Under the pieces are notes generated by a model that was given only the letters and a program-made list of their open reading frames with translations, was not told the origin of the DNA and did no database searches. A program made the position numbers and the translations under genes. From contig NZ_VUOK01000003.1 of NCBI RefSeq assembly GCF_009806555.1, positions 124,001-188,000 on the forward strand: 64,000 nt of DNA, read 5' to 3'. Below are positions 7,984-16,760 of this stretch, piece after piece. Every line of letters starts with the position of its first letter. The first letter of the stretch is position 1. The DNA is from Methylobacterium sp. 2A. Its GTDB lineage: Bacteria; Pseudomonadota; Alphaproteobacteria; Rhizobiales; Beijerinckiaceae.

Positions 7984-8742
7984 ATGCGCCGTAAGCTGGC
8001 CGTCGCGACGCTGCTCGCGTTCACGCTGATCCCGGTCGCCGATGCGGCCAATCCGGTGCGGGACGTGTTGTGGGTCGCGCTGCAGGGCTGCGTCCTCGCC
8101 AAGAAAACCGCGGGTCGCAGCTTCCCGTGCCTGTCCGTCGATCTCGGCGACGGCGTACGGCCGGGGACGGCGGTGCTGCGCGCCCCGGGCGAGCCGACCC
8201 ACACGGTCGTGATGCCCACCGACACCGTATCGGGGATCGAGGCTCCCGTGCTCCAGGGGTCCCGCGGCACCGCCTATTGGCGGGCTGCGCTCGACGCGCG
8301 GCACTTCGTCTCGGACGCCTTCCGGGGACGCCTGCCGGTCGCCGCGGTCGGCCTGGAGGTGAACTCGGTCGGCGGCCGCAGCCAGGACCAGCTCCACATC
8401 CACCTCGACTGCATGGATGGGGACGTCATGGCGGCCTTGAAGGCCCATGGCTCCGCCGTGGGGGAGACCTGGGCGCCGTTCCCCGTGGCCCTGGAGGGGC
8501 AGCGCTACCTCGCCCTGCGGGTGCCGGCGGATGCGGTGGAGCGCTTCAACCCGTTCGCGGCGCTCGCCCATGTGGCGGGCTGGCGGGGGCGGCTCCACGA
8601 TGCGAGCTTCGCGGCGGTCGCGGCCGATCCGGCCGACCCCGGCGCCGGCATGATCGTCCTGGCCTACCGGATGCCGGAGGCGAGCGCCGAGGCGCTGATG
8701 GACCACACCTGCCGGGCCGCCCGCTCCGGCCGGGGCAGTTGA
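7984..8742 (+). CDS. cdh: CDP-diacylglycerol diphosphatase
   Basis: 252 residues with an N-terminal signal or anchor (RRKLAVATLLAFTLIPVADA). The Cdh family hydrolyses CDP-diacylglycerol to phosphatidic acid and CMP in phospholipid turnover. The HIT-like catalytic motif is visible as SQDQLHIHLDC (about residues 133-143), and upstream blocks FPCLSVDL and VVMPTDTVSGIEAP match the family. The length equals E. coli Cdh. Single gene, divergent from the VanZ-like gene. Confidence 0.92.
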   Translation: MRRKLAVATLLAFTLIPVADAANPVRDVLWVALQGCVLAKKTAGRSFPCLSVDLGDGVRPGTAVLRAPGEPTHTVVMPTDTVSGIEAPVLQGSRGTAYWRAALDARHFVSDAFRGRLPVAAVGLEVNSVGGRSQDQLHIHLDCMDGDVMAALKAHGSAVGETWAPFPVALEGQRYLALRVPADAVERFNPFAALAHVAGWRGRLHDASFAAVAADPADPGAGMIVLAYRMPEASAEALMDHTCRAARSGRGS

Positions 8743-8818
8743 GCGCCGGCGCCGACCGCGCCGCACTGTTGCCGATCCGTTCTATCCACGGGGCTCGGCC
8801 ATGGGGCATAGGACGGAC

Positions 8819-9250
8819 ATGCGCATACCGTTGCTCAAGCGCTGTCCGCGGGCCTCGATCCGGCGGGAGGACGCGCGCCGCGACACAGGTCTCGAAGGGC
8901 TTCCGGGGCGGACGCGCCCGGCGGCCCTCATCGGCCTGTGTGCAGCCCTCGTGCTGGCCCCCGTCCCCGCGGGCGCCGGCCCGGTGGCCGATCCGGACGA
9001 CCCCCATGCCCTGGAACAGGCCTGGCACCGCTGCCTGCGCGAGGCCTCGGGGCATCAGCCCCCGGGGCAGAGCCGCGCCGGGGATGAACGCAACGCCCTG
9101 GACGAATGCAAGCCCCGGGAGGACGCGCTGGTGGCGGCGCTCATGTCCGGCCGCCGCGCCGAGGACGGCCGGACCGGGACGGTCTGGGCGCGGACCTGGG
9201 CCGCCTTCGTGGAACCGCTGACGGCCTGGATCGGCGGATTGCGGCGCTGA
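8819..9250 (+). CDS. Hypothetical secreted protein
   Basis: 143 residues from ATG 8819, chosen over the in-frame ATG at 8801 because AGGA lies 5 nt before it. A hydrophobic segment (PAALIGLCAALVLAPVPAGAG, about residues 35-55) follows an unusually long Arg-rich N-terminus, so the true start could be further inside. The mature part has two Cys (HRCLREA and DECKPRED) that may form a disulphide, and ends in a short amphipathic helix. Function unknown. Confidence 0.5.
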   Translation: MRIPLLKRCPRASIRREDARRDTGLEGLPGRTRPAALIGLCAALVLAPVPAGAGPVADPDDPHALEQAWHRCLREASGHQPPGQSRAGDERNALDECKPREDALVAALMSGRRAEDGRTGTVWARTWAAFVEPLTAWIGGLRR

Positions 9251-9410
9251 ACGCCGGGCCTCGGCTCAGGAGGTCGACCGCGCGCCTGACCTCCGGGCCG
9301 GTCGAGCTGAACCGTGCCGTCGCTGAGTGGCGCTGTTTTGGCCCGGACGCCGCGGCACCGCACCGCGCGGGTGCGACCGAACCGGAGCGCGGGCCGATCG
9401 TTGGGCCCGC

Positions 9411-9671
9411 ATGACAGAGCAAGCCCCCACATCGCCCCACAACCCATCGCCTCACGACCCGATCATCGAGGCCCGCCGCCGCGAGATGGCGACCGAACAC
9501 CTGCTGTTCGGGACGATCCGCTTCCTCGCCCAGCGCCATCCGGAACTGCTGGATCAGCTCGACAGCAGCCTGGATCATCTCTGGGATCGGGGGGATGGCG
9601 AGGCGCGGGACGATGCGGCCGTGCGCAAGATCGCGAGCCGCATCATCAACAGCCTGCGGGCCGAGCGCTGA
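9411..9671 (+). CDS. Hypothetical protein (86 aa)
   Basis: 86 residues, soluble, helical and charged: after a Pro/His-rich start comes DPIIEARRREMATEHLLFGTIRFLAQ, then repeated acidic Asp segments and a C-terminal ASRIINSLRAER helix. No signal peptide or known motif. Convergent with the next small gene, 17 bp apart. Function unknown; composition supports a real gene. Confidence 0.6.
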   Translation: MTEQAPTSPHNPSPHDPIIEARRREMATEHLLFGTIRFLAQRHPELLDQLDSSLDHLWDRGDGEARDDAAVRKIASRIINSLRAER

Positions 9672-9688
9672 GCCGGCCCGGTCCGGCC

Positions 9689-9877
9689 TTACCGCTGGGG
9701 GGTGTCGTTCAGCCGGATGGTCGGGATCATCTCGACGGCCTTCTTGGTCACGCGGTCGAAGACCTCACCGGTCAGGCCGCGCTCCGTCGCCAGTTTCCGG
9801 ATCCGCTCCGCGTGCTGTGAAAGTGTCAGGCCGAAATAGGTCTTCTCTGTCGCCTGATCGACAGCCTCGTTGGCCAC
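9689..9877 (-). CDS. Small hypothetical protein (62 aa)
   Basis: 62 residues, soluble (TYFGLTLSQHAERIRKLATERGL then TKKAVEMIPTIRLND). The helical, charged makeup and a plausible AGGAGT Shine-Dalgarno before ATG 9877 argue for a real gene. No recognised family. Confidence 0.6.
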   Translation of the reverse strand: MANEAVDQATEKTYFGLTLSQHAERIRKLATERGLTGEVFDRVTKKAVEMIPTIRLNDTPQR

Positions 9878-9992
9878 GCGTCAACTCCTGTTCGTGGTGA
9901 ATCGGGGATTGCTGATGTGGCCGATGCCGGGCGGCCGTTCAAGACAGGTCGCGCGATCGCTGCCTTGAAACGGCCGGGCCGGGGACCGGTCC

Positions 9993-10253
9993 CTAGCGCG
10001 CGCAGCCGATGCAGATGCCGCGGGTGATGGCATCGTTGCGCTCCTCGTTGGTGCTGCGCCGATCGATGCTGCCGGTCTCGTTCGGGCCGAGGGCGCGCGG
10101 GTTCGGCACGGTCTGGCCCGTCGCGGTGGTGTGCGGCGCCTTCGCGGTCGAGGTCGGGCCGCCGCCGGTGCCGGTCTCGCTCACCGGATCCGCGAAGGCC
10201 GGAACGGCGAGGGCGAAGGTCGCGGTCAGCGCGAGGATCAGCGGCGTACGCAT
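9993..10253 (-). CDS. Small secreted hypothetical protein
   Basis: 86 residues with a clean signal peptide (RTPLILALTATFALAVPAFA, cleavage near residue 21), a Thr/Gly/Pro-rich linker, then RRSTNEERNDAITRGICIGCAR, which ends in a CIGC pair that could form a disulphide or bind metal. AGGAGC precedes the ATG. Function unknown. Confidence 0.65.
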   Translation of the reverse strand: MRTPLILALTATFALAVPAFADPVSETGTGGGPTSTAKAPHTTATGQTVPNPRALGPNETGSIDRRSTNEERNDAITRGICIGCAR

Positions 10254-10395
10254 GGGAAGCTCCTGAAACGACAGGTGTCTGTCTATAAATCGACGCTCCC
10301 GGCCGGCGGAAGTTCCCGCAGACGTCGCGCGGACCCCTGACGGCGCGCCGGTCGTGACCTATGACAATTCGTGGGTGACGCGAGGGGATGCAGGG

Positions 10396-10662
10396 ATGGG
10401 CAACGGCGAGGGCATCCGCGCGCCGAACGCGAAGCTCGCAGAGGTCCAGCGTCTGGCGACGGCGCTCGCCGCCCGGGTGCGCTACGCGCAACTCGTCGGC
10501 CGGCCGGTCTACGACGCGCAGATCACCGCCCTGGTCAGCGCCGCGCGCCTCATGGACGCGGAGAACGCGCCGTGGCCGCCCATGGTCGAGGAGGTGTTGA
10601 CCGAGCTCGCCAGGTCCCTCGAAGGCGCCGATCCGGCGCCGGAGGAGGCTGGGGGGCCTTGA
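10396..10662 (+). CDS. Hypothetical protein (88 aa)
   Basis: 88 residues from ATG 10396, which has GAGGGG about 8 nt upstream; an in-frame GTG at 10354 is the alternative. Soluble and largely helical (AKLAEVQRLATALAARVRYAQ, then ITALVSAARLMDAE). No known motif. Followed after 59 bp by another small gene on the same strand. Confidence 0.5.
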   Translation: MGNGEGIRAPNAKLAEVQRLATALAARVRYAQLVGRPVYDAQITALVSAARLMDAENAPWPPMVEEVLTELARSLEGADPAPEEAGGP

Positions 10663-10721
10663 AGGCGCGGCGCGGAGAGCCACCCTTGTCACCGTCAGCA
10701 GCGGGACGGGACAGGTACGCG

Positions 10722-11021
10722 ATGGACCAGGATACGCCGGAGGCCGACCGGACCGCCCGCACGATCGCCGAGAACGTCTACGCGGCCTATTGGCAGCAGG
10801 CGCAAGGCACGACCCATCCGCAGACCGAGCAGACGCTGCTCGCCCGTCTGGTCGAGGCGATCCGGCCGGAGATCCCGGGCGGCTCGCCCGGCGCGATCAT
10901 CGCGGCGGCCAACGCGGTCCTCGACGCCCTGGAGCAGCGCAGCCCCGGGATCCGGGGACCCCGGGTGAGCGCCCTCAACCGGGCGGACGGGACCGTCGCG
11001 GTGGGGCCGGCCGGCGGCTGA
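10722..11021 (+). CDS. Hypothetical protein (99 aa)
   Basis: 99 residues, soluble: an acidic start (DQDTPEADRTARTIAENVYAAYW) followed by a helical region (LLARLVEAIRPEIPGGSPGAIIAAANAVLDALEQ). It looks like a compact helical protein with no enzyme motif. Possibly cotranscribed with the preceding small gene. Function unknown. Confidence 0.55.
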   Translation: MDQDTPEADRTARTIAENVYAAYWQQAQGTTHPQTEQTLLARLVEAIRPEIPGGSPGAIIAAANAVLDALEQRSPGIRGPRVSALNRADGTVAVGPAGG

Positions 11022-11042
11022 CGGCACGGCCCCGTCCGGGCC

Positions 11043-12509
11043 TCAGGCCGGGATCTCCGCGATGGAGCGGGGCTCCCGGACAGGGTGCCCGCCCGCCTCG
11101 CGGCGCAGGCGCGCCATCTCGGGATAGGCCCTCAGCCGCGCCCGGTTGATCGAGCCGAGGGGCCGATGCGCCGCGAGGCTGTGGGAGACGCAGAACGACA
11201 GCGCCTCGTCGACATGGGCGCGCCGCTCCGGCGTGAAGGCGTCCTGCCGGGGGAACCGCAGCCGGGCGACCGTCTGATAGGGGCTCTCGTCCTCGCCCCA
11301 CTCCGCGCTGGCATCTTCGACCGGCATCCGGTCGAGGTCGGTGCAGAGCTGGACGCGCAGATCGAAGGCCGCATCGTGCTCCCGCAGGTAGCCGACCGTG
11401 GCTTGGCGCAAGGCGTCCGGATCCCCGCCCGCATCCACCGTCGCGTCGGCGAGCGCACGCTGGGCCGGGCCGACCGGCACGACCGCGAGCTTGGCGATAT
11501 AGGCGCCGAAGCGCAGCGGCGTCTGGGAGAAATAGGCCTCCGCCAGGGGATGCACCCGGGGGTGGCCGAAGAAGTCGAGCATCGCGCTTCCCGCTCCCAC
11601 GGCGTCGAGCGCGGCATTCCCGACCCGCGCGGCGGCCGAGACCGCCGCCTTCACCCCGTCCGGGATCTGCGAACCGTGCTCCAGGGCGCGATGGTTCGCC
11701 AGGAACTGCTTGGCGGTGCCGGCCGCGAAGCGGTCGCCGCTGTCGAGCACGAAGTCCTGGGTCAGCTCACCGGCATGCTCCGGCAGCATCGCGCCGGGCA
11801 CGCCGATCACCTTGAACGAGAAGCCGCGCTGGGTCGCGACCGCGTCGGAGGCGATCTCGCCGGGCACGTTGGCGAGCCGCGCCACCACGGGGTAGCGCGC
11901 CGGTTCCGCGAACAGCCCCTGCCGCAGCCAGGGCGGCAGGTTCGGCAGGACCTCCAGTTCCCCGACCGCGGCGCCGTGCATCTTGCCGTGCGAGGCCCGC
12001 ACCGGCCGGCCGAAGATCTCCCGGTTGCGGGCATGCAGTCGCTTTTGCGAGGCGATGATCGCATCGATCGTCGCATCCTCGTCCGGCCCGATCGTCTCGA
12101 CCGCGGCGCTGTAGCGCACATAGCGGAGTTCGGCCGGGCTCGGCGGGACGCGGCGCGGCCGGTTGCGGGCCTTCATCCAGATGGCGGTGTCGAGCAGGAC
12201 CACCGGCGCCACCGCCAGGGCCGCCGCCAGGGTGCGGCCGCGCTGCGGATTGGCCGGCGTGGAGCGGGCCGCCAGCAGCGCGCCGTCGAGCAGGTCGCCC
12301 GCCACGCGCACGCCGAGATGCCGCTCCGGCTCGGCGGAGGCCAGGATGGCCACGCCCGAGGCGATCTCGCGCAAGCCGTAGAGCTGGATGAGGCTCTCGT
12401 GGCCCTCCAGCCCCGTCGCCTCCGCGACGCGTCGCGGCGCGAAGGTCTCGGCCAGGCCGAGCCCGATCCCGAACCAGGCCAGCCCGCGGGCCATCGTCCG
12501 ATCGTTCAT
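11043..12509 (-). CDS. Catalase-family protein fused to an N-terminal membrane domain
   Basis: 488 residues from ATG 12509. Residues 1-120 form a domain with several hydrophobic helices (ARGLAWFGIGLGLAETFAP, LREIASGVAILAS, AAALAVAPVVLLDTAIW) like the membrane module found with cyclase/dehydrase proteins. The remaining about 360 residues look like catalase-like heme proteins: RASHGKMHGAAVGELEV with the potential distal His, RGFSFKVIGVPGA, TQDFVLDSGDRF and EAYFSQTPLRFGAYIAKL with a candidate proximal Tyr, as in the small SrpA/aldehyde-decarbonylase-like branch. It may act on peroxides or lipid hydroperoxides at the membrane. The fusion is unusual and full catalase activity should not be assumed. 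Confidence 0.75.
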   Translation of the reverse strand: MNDRTMARGLAWFGIGLGLAETFAPRRVAEATGLEGHESLIQLYGLREIASGVAILASAEPERHLGVRVAGDLLDGALLAARSTPANPQRGRTLAAALAVAPVVLLDTAIWMKARNRPRRVPPSPAELRYVRYSAAVETIGPDEDATIDAIIASQKRLHARNREIFGRPVRASHGKMHGAAVGELEVLPNLPPWLRQGLFAEPARYPVVARLANVPGEIASDAVATQRGFSFKVIGVPGAMLPEHAGELTQDFVLDSGDRFAAGTAKQFLANHRALEHGSQIPDGVKAAVSAAARVGNAALDAVGAGSAMLDFFGHPRVHPLAEAYFSQTPLRFGAYIAKLAVVPVGPAQRALADATVDAGGDPDALRQATVGYLREHDAAFDLRVQLCTDLDRMPVEDASAEWGEDESPYQTVARLRFPRQDAFTPERRAHVDEALSFCVSHSLAAHRPLGSINRARLRAYPEMARLRREAGGHPVREPRSIAEIPA

Positions 12510-12761
12510 GAGACATCCTGTTCCGCAAGCCGGCTGTTCCACAAGCCGGGTCCATGGCTCGGGTTCACGAGCCCGAGGCCTAGAAGCCGGGGGTCCAAGC
12601 CATGACAGGCCAACGGGGCGGGCTCCGCCGTGTTCCGGACGGCGCGCGGCCCGGAACTTCGGCGTGGGAGGCCTGATTGGACAGACAGGGGCGGGTCGAT
12701 GCCGGCCACGTCCTTCCGCCGCACATCCTCTCCGGACGCACGTTGGAAGGCCGGGCGCCCC

Positions 12762-13007
12762 ATGATCCTGAGCCTGCAGCCCGTGCAGGTCGCGACGCAG
12801 AGCGACGATGCCGAGAGCCAACTCGTCTTCGCGGACGGGTTCCTCGTCGCGGTGCTGGTCCGCCTCTCGGAGCAGCACGGGGCGGATGCGGGCAAGTGGT
12901 TCCTGGAGGCGGGTTTCGGCCCGGTGGCTTCGATCTGCCCGCCGGTCTTCCCGGATCTCGCCGCCGCGCGCGTCTGGATCCTGCGGCAACTCGCGGACGA
13001 CGCTTGA
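12762..13007 (+). CDS. Hypothetical protein (81 aa)
   Basis: 81 residues from ATG 12762 (MILSLQPVQVATQSDD). Soluble alpha/beta composition with LVFADGFLVAVLVRLSEQHG and a C-terminal AAARVWILRQLADDA helix. The frame stays open upstream to 12630, but that part is Arg/Pro-rich and looks non-coding. No recognised family. Confidence 0.55.
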   Translation: MILSLQPVQVATQSDDAESQLVFADGFLVAVLVRLSEQHGADAGKWFLEAGFGPVASICPPVFPDLAAARVWILRQLADDA

Positions 13008-13071
13008 GCGGGTCGCGGTCCCGCGCCTCAACAGCCGTGCTTGCCTCCGGTTCGGTGAGGAGCGAGCGCCC

Positions 13072-13812
13072 CTAACCGAACCGGCCGAGCCAGCGCAGGG
13101 CGTGGCGCAGGCGCGCGGTGGCGTCCCCCGCGAACCACAATCCGTGCGCGAAGATGACCCGCTCCGGCTTCAGCGCGACGAGTTCCGCCGCCGCCCGGGC
13201 CGCCGCCCGCCGGCGCAGCTTGATCACGAGCCGCAGATAGGGCGGCGGCTGCCCATGGGGCGGCGTCATGCGCGCCAGACGCAGGAACGGCCGCAGCAGA
13301 GCCGGCATCTTCGCCGGTTCGAGATTGAGCACGAGGTCGGTCAGGATCAGCGTCCGGCTCGCCCGATGGAAGAAGCCGACCTCCCGGAACCCGAGGCCGC
13401 CCGGAACGACGGTCTGGCGCAGGTCCGCGGCCCAGTCCGGCGGTGCCGTGTCTGTCAGCACCCGGTCGATCCGCAGGCCGGAGCGGCGGACCTGCCCCCG
13501 CTGGCGCAGGTTCGGGGCCGCCCAGGTCAGCGCCTCGGGGCAATGGTCCTGCCACGCCTTGAGGTAGGTCCAGTGGGCGATGTTCGGCGCGACGAAATGG
13601 CGGATCGGCCCCAGAGCCGCGATCTCGCGGTGGAGGCCCGGGTCGTAGCGTGTCGGCGAGTGCAGCCACAGCGCGCCATCGCGGAGCCGGATGACGGTCA
13701 TCCGGACGGGCAGGGGGATGCCGAGGGCGCGCAACGGCCCGCTGTCGACGATCCAGACGCCGTCGGCCACCGGCTTGAGCACGTCGAGCGGGGGATAGGT
13801 CGCCTCGGGCAA
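13072..13812 (-). CDS. DUF4336 domain-containing protein (metallo-beta-lactamase-like fold)
   Basis: 246 residues. Openings such as VADGVWIVDSG, LPVRMTVIRLRDGALWLHSPT, LGPIRHFVAPNIAHWTYLKAW and TLILTDLVLNLEP match the DUF4336 family, which resembles metallo-beta-lactamase proteins with incomplete metal motifs: HSPT stands where HTPGH-type residues would be, and there is no HxHxDH. Soluble, about family length. The catalytic role is unknown; hydrolase activity is not assured. Confidence 0.75.
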   Translation of the reverse strand: MPEATYPPLDVLKPVADGVWIVDSGPLRALGIPLPVRMTVIRLRDGALWLHSPTRYDPGLHREIAALGPIRHFVAPNIAHWTYLKAWQDHCPEALTWAAPNLRQRGQVRRSGLRIDRVLTDTAPPDWAADLRQTVVPGGLGFREVGFFHRASRTLILTDLVLNLEPAKMPALLRPFLRLARMTPPHGQPPPYLRLVIKLRRRAAARAAAELVALKPERVIFAHGLWFAGDATARLRHALRWLGRFG

Positions 13813-13922
13813 ACGGGTACTCCGGCGGAACGCCGGCGGTCACGCGCGGCAGGGTCGGCCTAACGGGAACGCCGGGGGGCCTCCGGGTTTCCTGGGTCGA
13901 TCGCCGCAGGGGTCGTGCCCCT

Positions 13923-14498
13923 TTACGCCCGCAGGCCAGCCGGCGTGACCGGGCGGGCCGGAAGGGCGCGCAGCAGCGCGATCACCAGACCGGAGATCGT
14001 CAGCAGGTCGCAGGTCAGGCCGAAGACCGAGCCGACCAGCAGGTTGTGACCGGCCCAGCAGAGGGAGGCGCCGAGGAAGAGCAGGCGCATGGGCTGGGGC
14101 GCCGCGTGAAGGCGCGCGCTCGTGGCCAGCAGCGTGCCGAGGGCCGCGCAGGCCGAGGGCCAGCCGGTCCAGGTGGCGGCCGTCAGGGCGGCCGCCGCGA
14201 GGGTGCTGCCGGCGAACAGCGGCGGCACCCAGCCGCTCCGGCCCGGCCGCCCGAGGCAGGTCAGCGCGACGAGGCTCTGCATCACCGAGATGGCGCACAT
14301 GGCGGTGCCGGTGAGCGCCCCGAGCGTCAGGTAATGGATCCCGAAGGCGGCCGCGCAGGCTGCCGAGGCGAGGAGGATCCGGTCCCGCCGCGGCATGATG
14401 CCCGCCGTAAAGCCCAGGCACAGGCCCAGCGATCCGAACGGATCGAGATGGGCCGCAGCCGCGGCGTACCAGACCGACACGTAATCGACGGCGTTCAT
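13923..14498 (-). CDS. YgjV-family inner-membrane protein
   Basis: 191 residues with five to six hydrophobic helices, short polar loops and the YgjV pattern (an early LGLCLGFTAGIMPRRDR turn, AFGIHYLTLGALTGTAMCAISVMQSLVAL in the middle). YgjV-like proteins have a SemiSWEET-reminiscent small-membrane architecture; no substrate is established. Single gene. Confidence 0.75.
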   Translation of the reverse strand: MNAVDYVSVWYAAAAAHLDPFGSLGLCLGFTAGIMPRRDRILLASAACAAAFGIHYLTLGALTGTAMCAISVMQSLVALTCLGRPGRSGWVPPLFAGSTLAAAALTAATWTGWPSACAALGTLLATSARLHAAPQPMRLLFLGASLCWAGHNLLVGSVFGLTCDLLTISGLVIALLRALPARPVTPAGLRA

Positions 14499-15016
14499 TG
14501 TCAGCGCTCAACCGGCGCGACGGCGCCGTTTCCGCCGGATCGGCTAGGTTTTCATGGTAAGCGGATCGTTAATCCCGTCGGGCGGCAGGGACACGACGGC
14601 GTGAGCGTGGCCATCATGTCCGCTATGCGGCCTCTCGCTCGTCCTCCGCCCGCTGCCGGCACAGGTTTGCGCTGCGCGGCTCCTGACGGAACGCGACGGA
14701 GTTCTCTCGGAAGGAGGAGGAGCGCGCGTCGGCGCAGCTGTCTGGAAATCGGCATCCTCGCGGGTCCGCCTGGGGTCTGCGGATCCGCCGAGGCCACGCT
14801 CCGGTATCGCATCATACAAACGTGAAAGTATTCGGAGAATTTCGGTCTCGATATCTCCGTATTAACATAGATCAACGGGCGATTGTGGCTTGCCTTCCGG
14901 GGAACAATGCCCGGAGCGACCGGTTCTCCGGGCATTCCAGGCCGGACGACACCGCGGCCGATTGGCCGGCGGTGTGTGCGGCCGTGTCCGACAACGGCGG
15001 CGTGACCTCATCCTCC
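14499..15016. other. Intergenic region upstream of the N-oxygenase operon
   Basis: About 518 bp between the YgjV gene (minus) and the first operon gene (plus). The part at 14810-14890 is distinctly AT-richer and is the likely promoter zone. The coding frame of the next gene stays open through it to 14822, but the translation there does not resemble the family, so I regard it as leader. No RNA gene recognised. Confidence 0.5.
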
Positions 15017-15772
15017 ATGCGACTTCCGACGAACGACGACCAGCATCCCGTTGCCGAACGCTTCAGGGACTTCATCCAGCATGCGCCGTTTCCCTGCGTG
15101 GGCGCCAAGTCGGCCCTGTCGCGGGGGCAGATGAAGGTTGTGGTCGCCCGCGACATCACGTCCGGCTGGGACGATACCCGCATCTATCCGGCGCTGCTGG
15201 CCTTCATCTGCCGCTACCGTGCGCAGCCGAGCCTGTTTCAGAGCTTCGCGGTCCTGTTCGAGGGCCCCCGAACCCTCTCCGAAGAGGCCTTCGAGGCGGC
15301 CCTGTGGGCGCGTGTCCAGTCGCTCTCCGACAAGGACCAGTGCCTCGGCCAGACCTGCGACCCGCGGGTCGCGTCGGATCCGGAGGATCCACACTTCTCG
15401 TTGAGTTTCGGCGGTGAGGCCTTCTTCGTGGTCGGGCTCCATCCGGGGGCGAGCCGCCGCGCCCGGCGCTTCGAGACGCCGGCTCTGGTGTTCAACCTGC
15501 ACGACCAGTTCGAGCGCCTGCGCGCCGAGGGCCGCTACGAGCGCCTGCGCGCCGCCATCGTCGACCGCGACGTGGCGTGGACCGGCTCGATCAACCCGAT
15601 GCTCGCCCAGCACGGCGAGCAATCCGCGGCCCGGCAGTTCAGCGGGCGCGCGGTGCCGGACGGCTGGACCTGCCCGTATCGGCGCGCGGCGGCGAGCGCA
15701 CCCTGGGATGCACAGCAGGTGGCCGCGGATCTCGCGGACGGCGCCTTCGTGGCGCGCCAGATGGACAGCTGA
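15017..15772 (+). CDS. YqcI/YcgG-family protein, GntA-like putative heme-dependent N-oxygenase
   Basis: 251 residues from ATG 15017 (MRLPTND). Family blocks are FPCVGAKSAL (25-34), a central region ending DPHFSLSFGGEAFFVVGLHPGASRRARRF (about 124-152, with His142 a candidate heme ligand) and SINPMLAQHG (191-200). The YqcI/YcgG family includes GntA, which N-hydroxylates a guanidine-bearing intermediate in guanitoxin synthesis; the family is otherwise little studied. First gene of a three-gene operon (10 bp to the next) with two methyltransferases, so a role as N-oxygenase in making a methylated small molecule is the natural inference. The substrate is unknown. Confidence 0.82.
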   Translation: MRLPTNDDQHPVAERFRDFIQHAPFPCVGAKSALSRGQMKVVVARDITSGWDDTRIYPALLAFICRYRAQPSLFQSFAVLFEGPRTLSEEAFEAALWARVQSLSDKDQCLGQTCDPRVASDPEDPHFSLSFGGEAFFVVGLHPGASRRARRFETPALVFNLHDQFERLRAEGRYERLRAAIVDRDVAWTGSINPMLAQHGEQSAARQFSGRAVPDGWTCPYRRAAASAPWDAQQVAADLADGAFVARQMDS

Positions 15773-15782
15773 GGACCGGCCG

Positions 15783-16760
15783 ATGACGCGATCCGAACCG
15801 TTCCCGCAATCCGCGTTCCCGGAGGACGAAGCGGCCGTGCTGGCGCTCGCGCGCGCGGTGCGCGACACCGGCTACAGCTTCACCACGGTGACGCCGGCCA
15901 GCCACGCCCATGTCAACGCGCGGCCGCGCAACGCCGAGGCGAAGAACCTGCGCGACGTGTTCGGCTGGAGCCGGCCGTTCCGGGCCGGGCTGCTGCCCGA
16001 GCCGCTCCTGCGCCTGATGCGGGAGGCCGGCGCCGTCGTCGAGGACGGGCCGCTCCTGCGGCCGACGATCCGGTTCTCCAGCCTCGACGGCGACCTCTTC
16101 GCCCATTCCGCCTACCCGCCGAGTGCCGCCGACGCGGTGTTCTTCGGCCCCGACACGATGCGCTTCGCCCATGCGGTGATTGCCCATCTCGAAGGTCGGA
16201 CGACGCCGGTGCGCCGGGCCGTCGATCTCGGCTGCGGGTCGGGCGCCGCCGGGATCTGCGTCGCCAAGCGGGCGCCGGGCGCCGAAATTGTGCTCGTCGA
16301 CATCAACCCCGCCGCTATGCGGGCGGCCCGGATCAACGCCCGGCTCGCCGGGACCGAGGGCGTCGCGGTCCGTCGCAGCGACATGCTGCGCGACGTCGAG
16401 GGCCGGTTCGATCTCATCGTGTCGAACCCGCCGTTCATGATCGATACCGCTGCGCGGGCCTACCGGCATGGCGGCGGCCCGCTCGGAGCCGGCCTGTCGC
16501 TCGCCGTGGCCGAGCAGGCGGTCGAACGCCTCGCCCCGGGCGGCAGCCTCGTCCTGTTCACCGGCGCGGCCATCGTCGAGGGGGAGGATCCGTTCCGCGA
16601 CGCCGTGGCCGAGCTCTGCACCCGCACGGGCCTCGACTGGACCTACCGCGAGTTCGATCCGGACGAGTACGGTGAGGAGCTGGCGACCGAGGCCTACGAC
16701 GCGGTCGAGCGCCTCGCCCTCGTCGTCCTCACGGCGACGCGCCCGGTGAGGCAGCCGTGA
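15783..16760 (+). CDS. Class I SAM-dependent methyltransferase (PrmC/HemK-like core)
   Basis: 325 residues. An N-terminal substrate-side domain (about 1-130, with VTPASHAHVNARPRNAEAKN) precedes a Rossmann methyltransferase: AVDLGCGSGAAG (SAM motif I, 146-157), IVLVDINPAAM (motif II acidic Asp) and SNPPFMI (motif IV, 214-220). NPPF/NPPY marks enzymes that methylate an amide or amino nitrogen, as in N5-glutamine methyltransferases. It overlaps the next gene by 4 bp (GTGA), so the two are translationally coupled, and it follows the N-oxygenase gene by 10 bp. It could methylate the oxygenase product or act before it; not the general release-factor PrmC, because the N-terminal domain differs. Confidence 0.85.
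   Translation: MTRSEPFPQSAFPEDEAAVLALARAVRDTGYSFTTVTPASHAHVNARPRNAEAKNLRDVFGWSRPFRAGLLPEPLLRLMREAGAVVEDGPLLRPTIRFSSLDGDLFAHSAYPPSAADAVFFGPDTMRFAHAVIAHLEGRTTPVRRAVDLGCGSGAAGICVAKRAPGAEIVLVDINPAAMRAARINARLAGTEGVAVRRSDMLRDVEGRFDLIVSNPPFMIDTAARAYRHGGGPLGAGLSLAVAEQAVERLAPGGSLVLFTGAAIVEGEDPFRDAVAELCTRTGLDWTYREFDPDEYGEELATEAYDAVERLALVVLTATRPVRQP

Noticed and set aside
14822..15016. N-terminal extension of the GntA-like gene to 14822
   Set aside because: The extra 65 residues are AT-rich leader translation without family similarity; ATG 15017 matches the expected family start.
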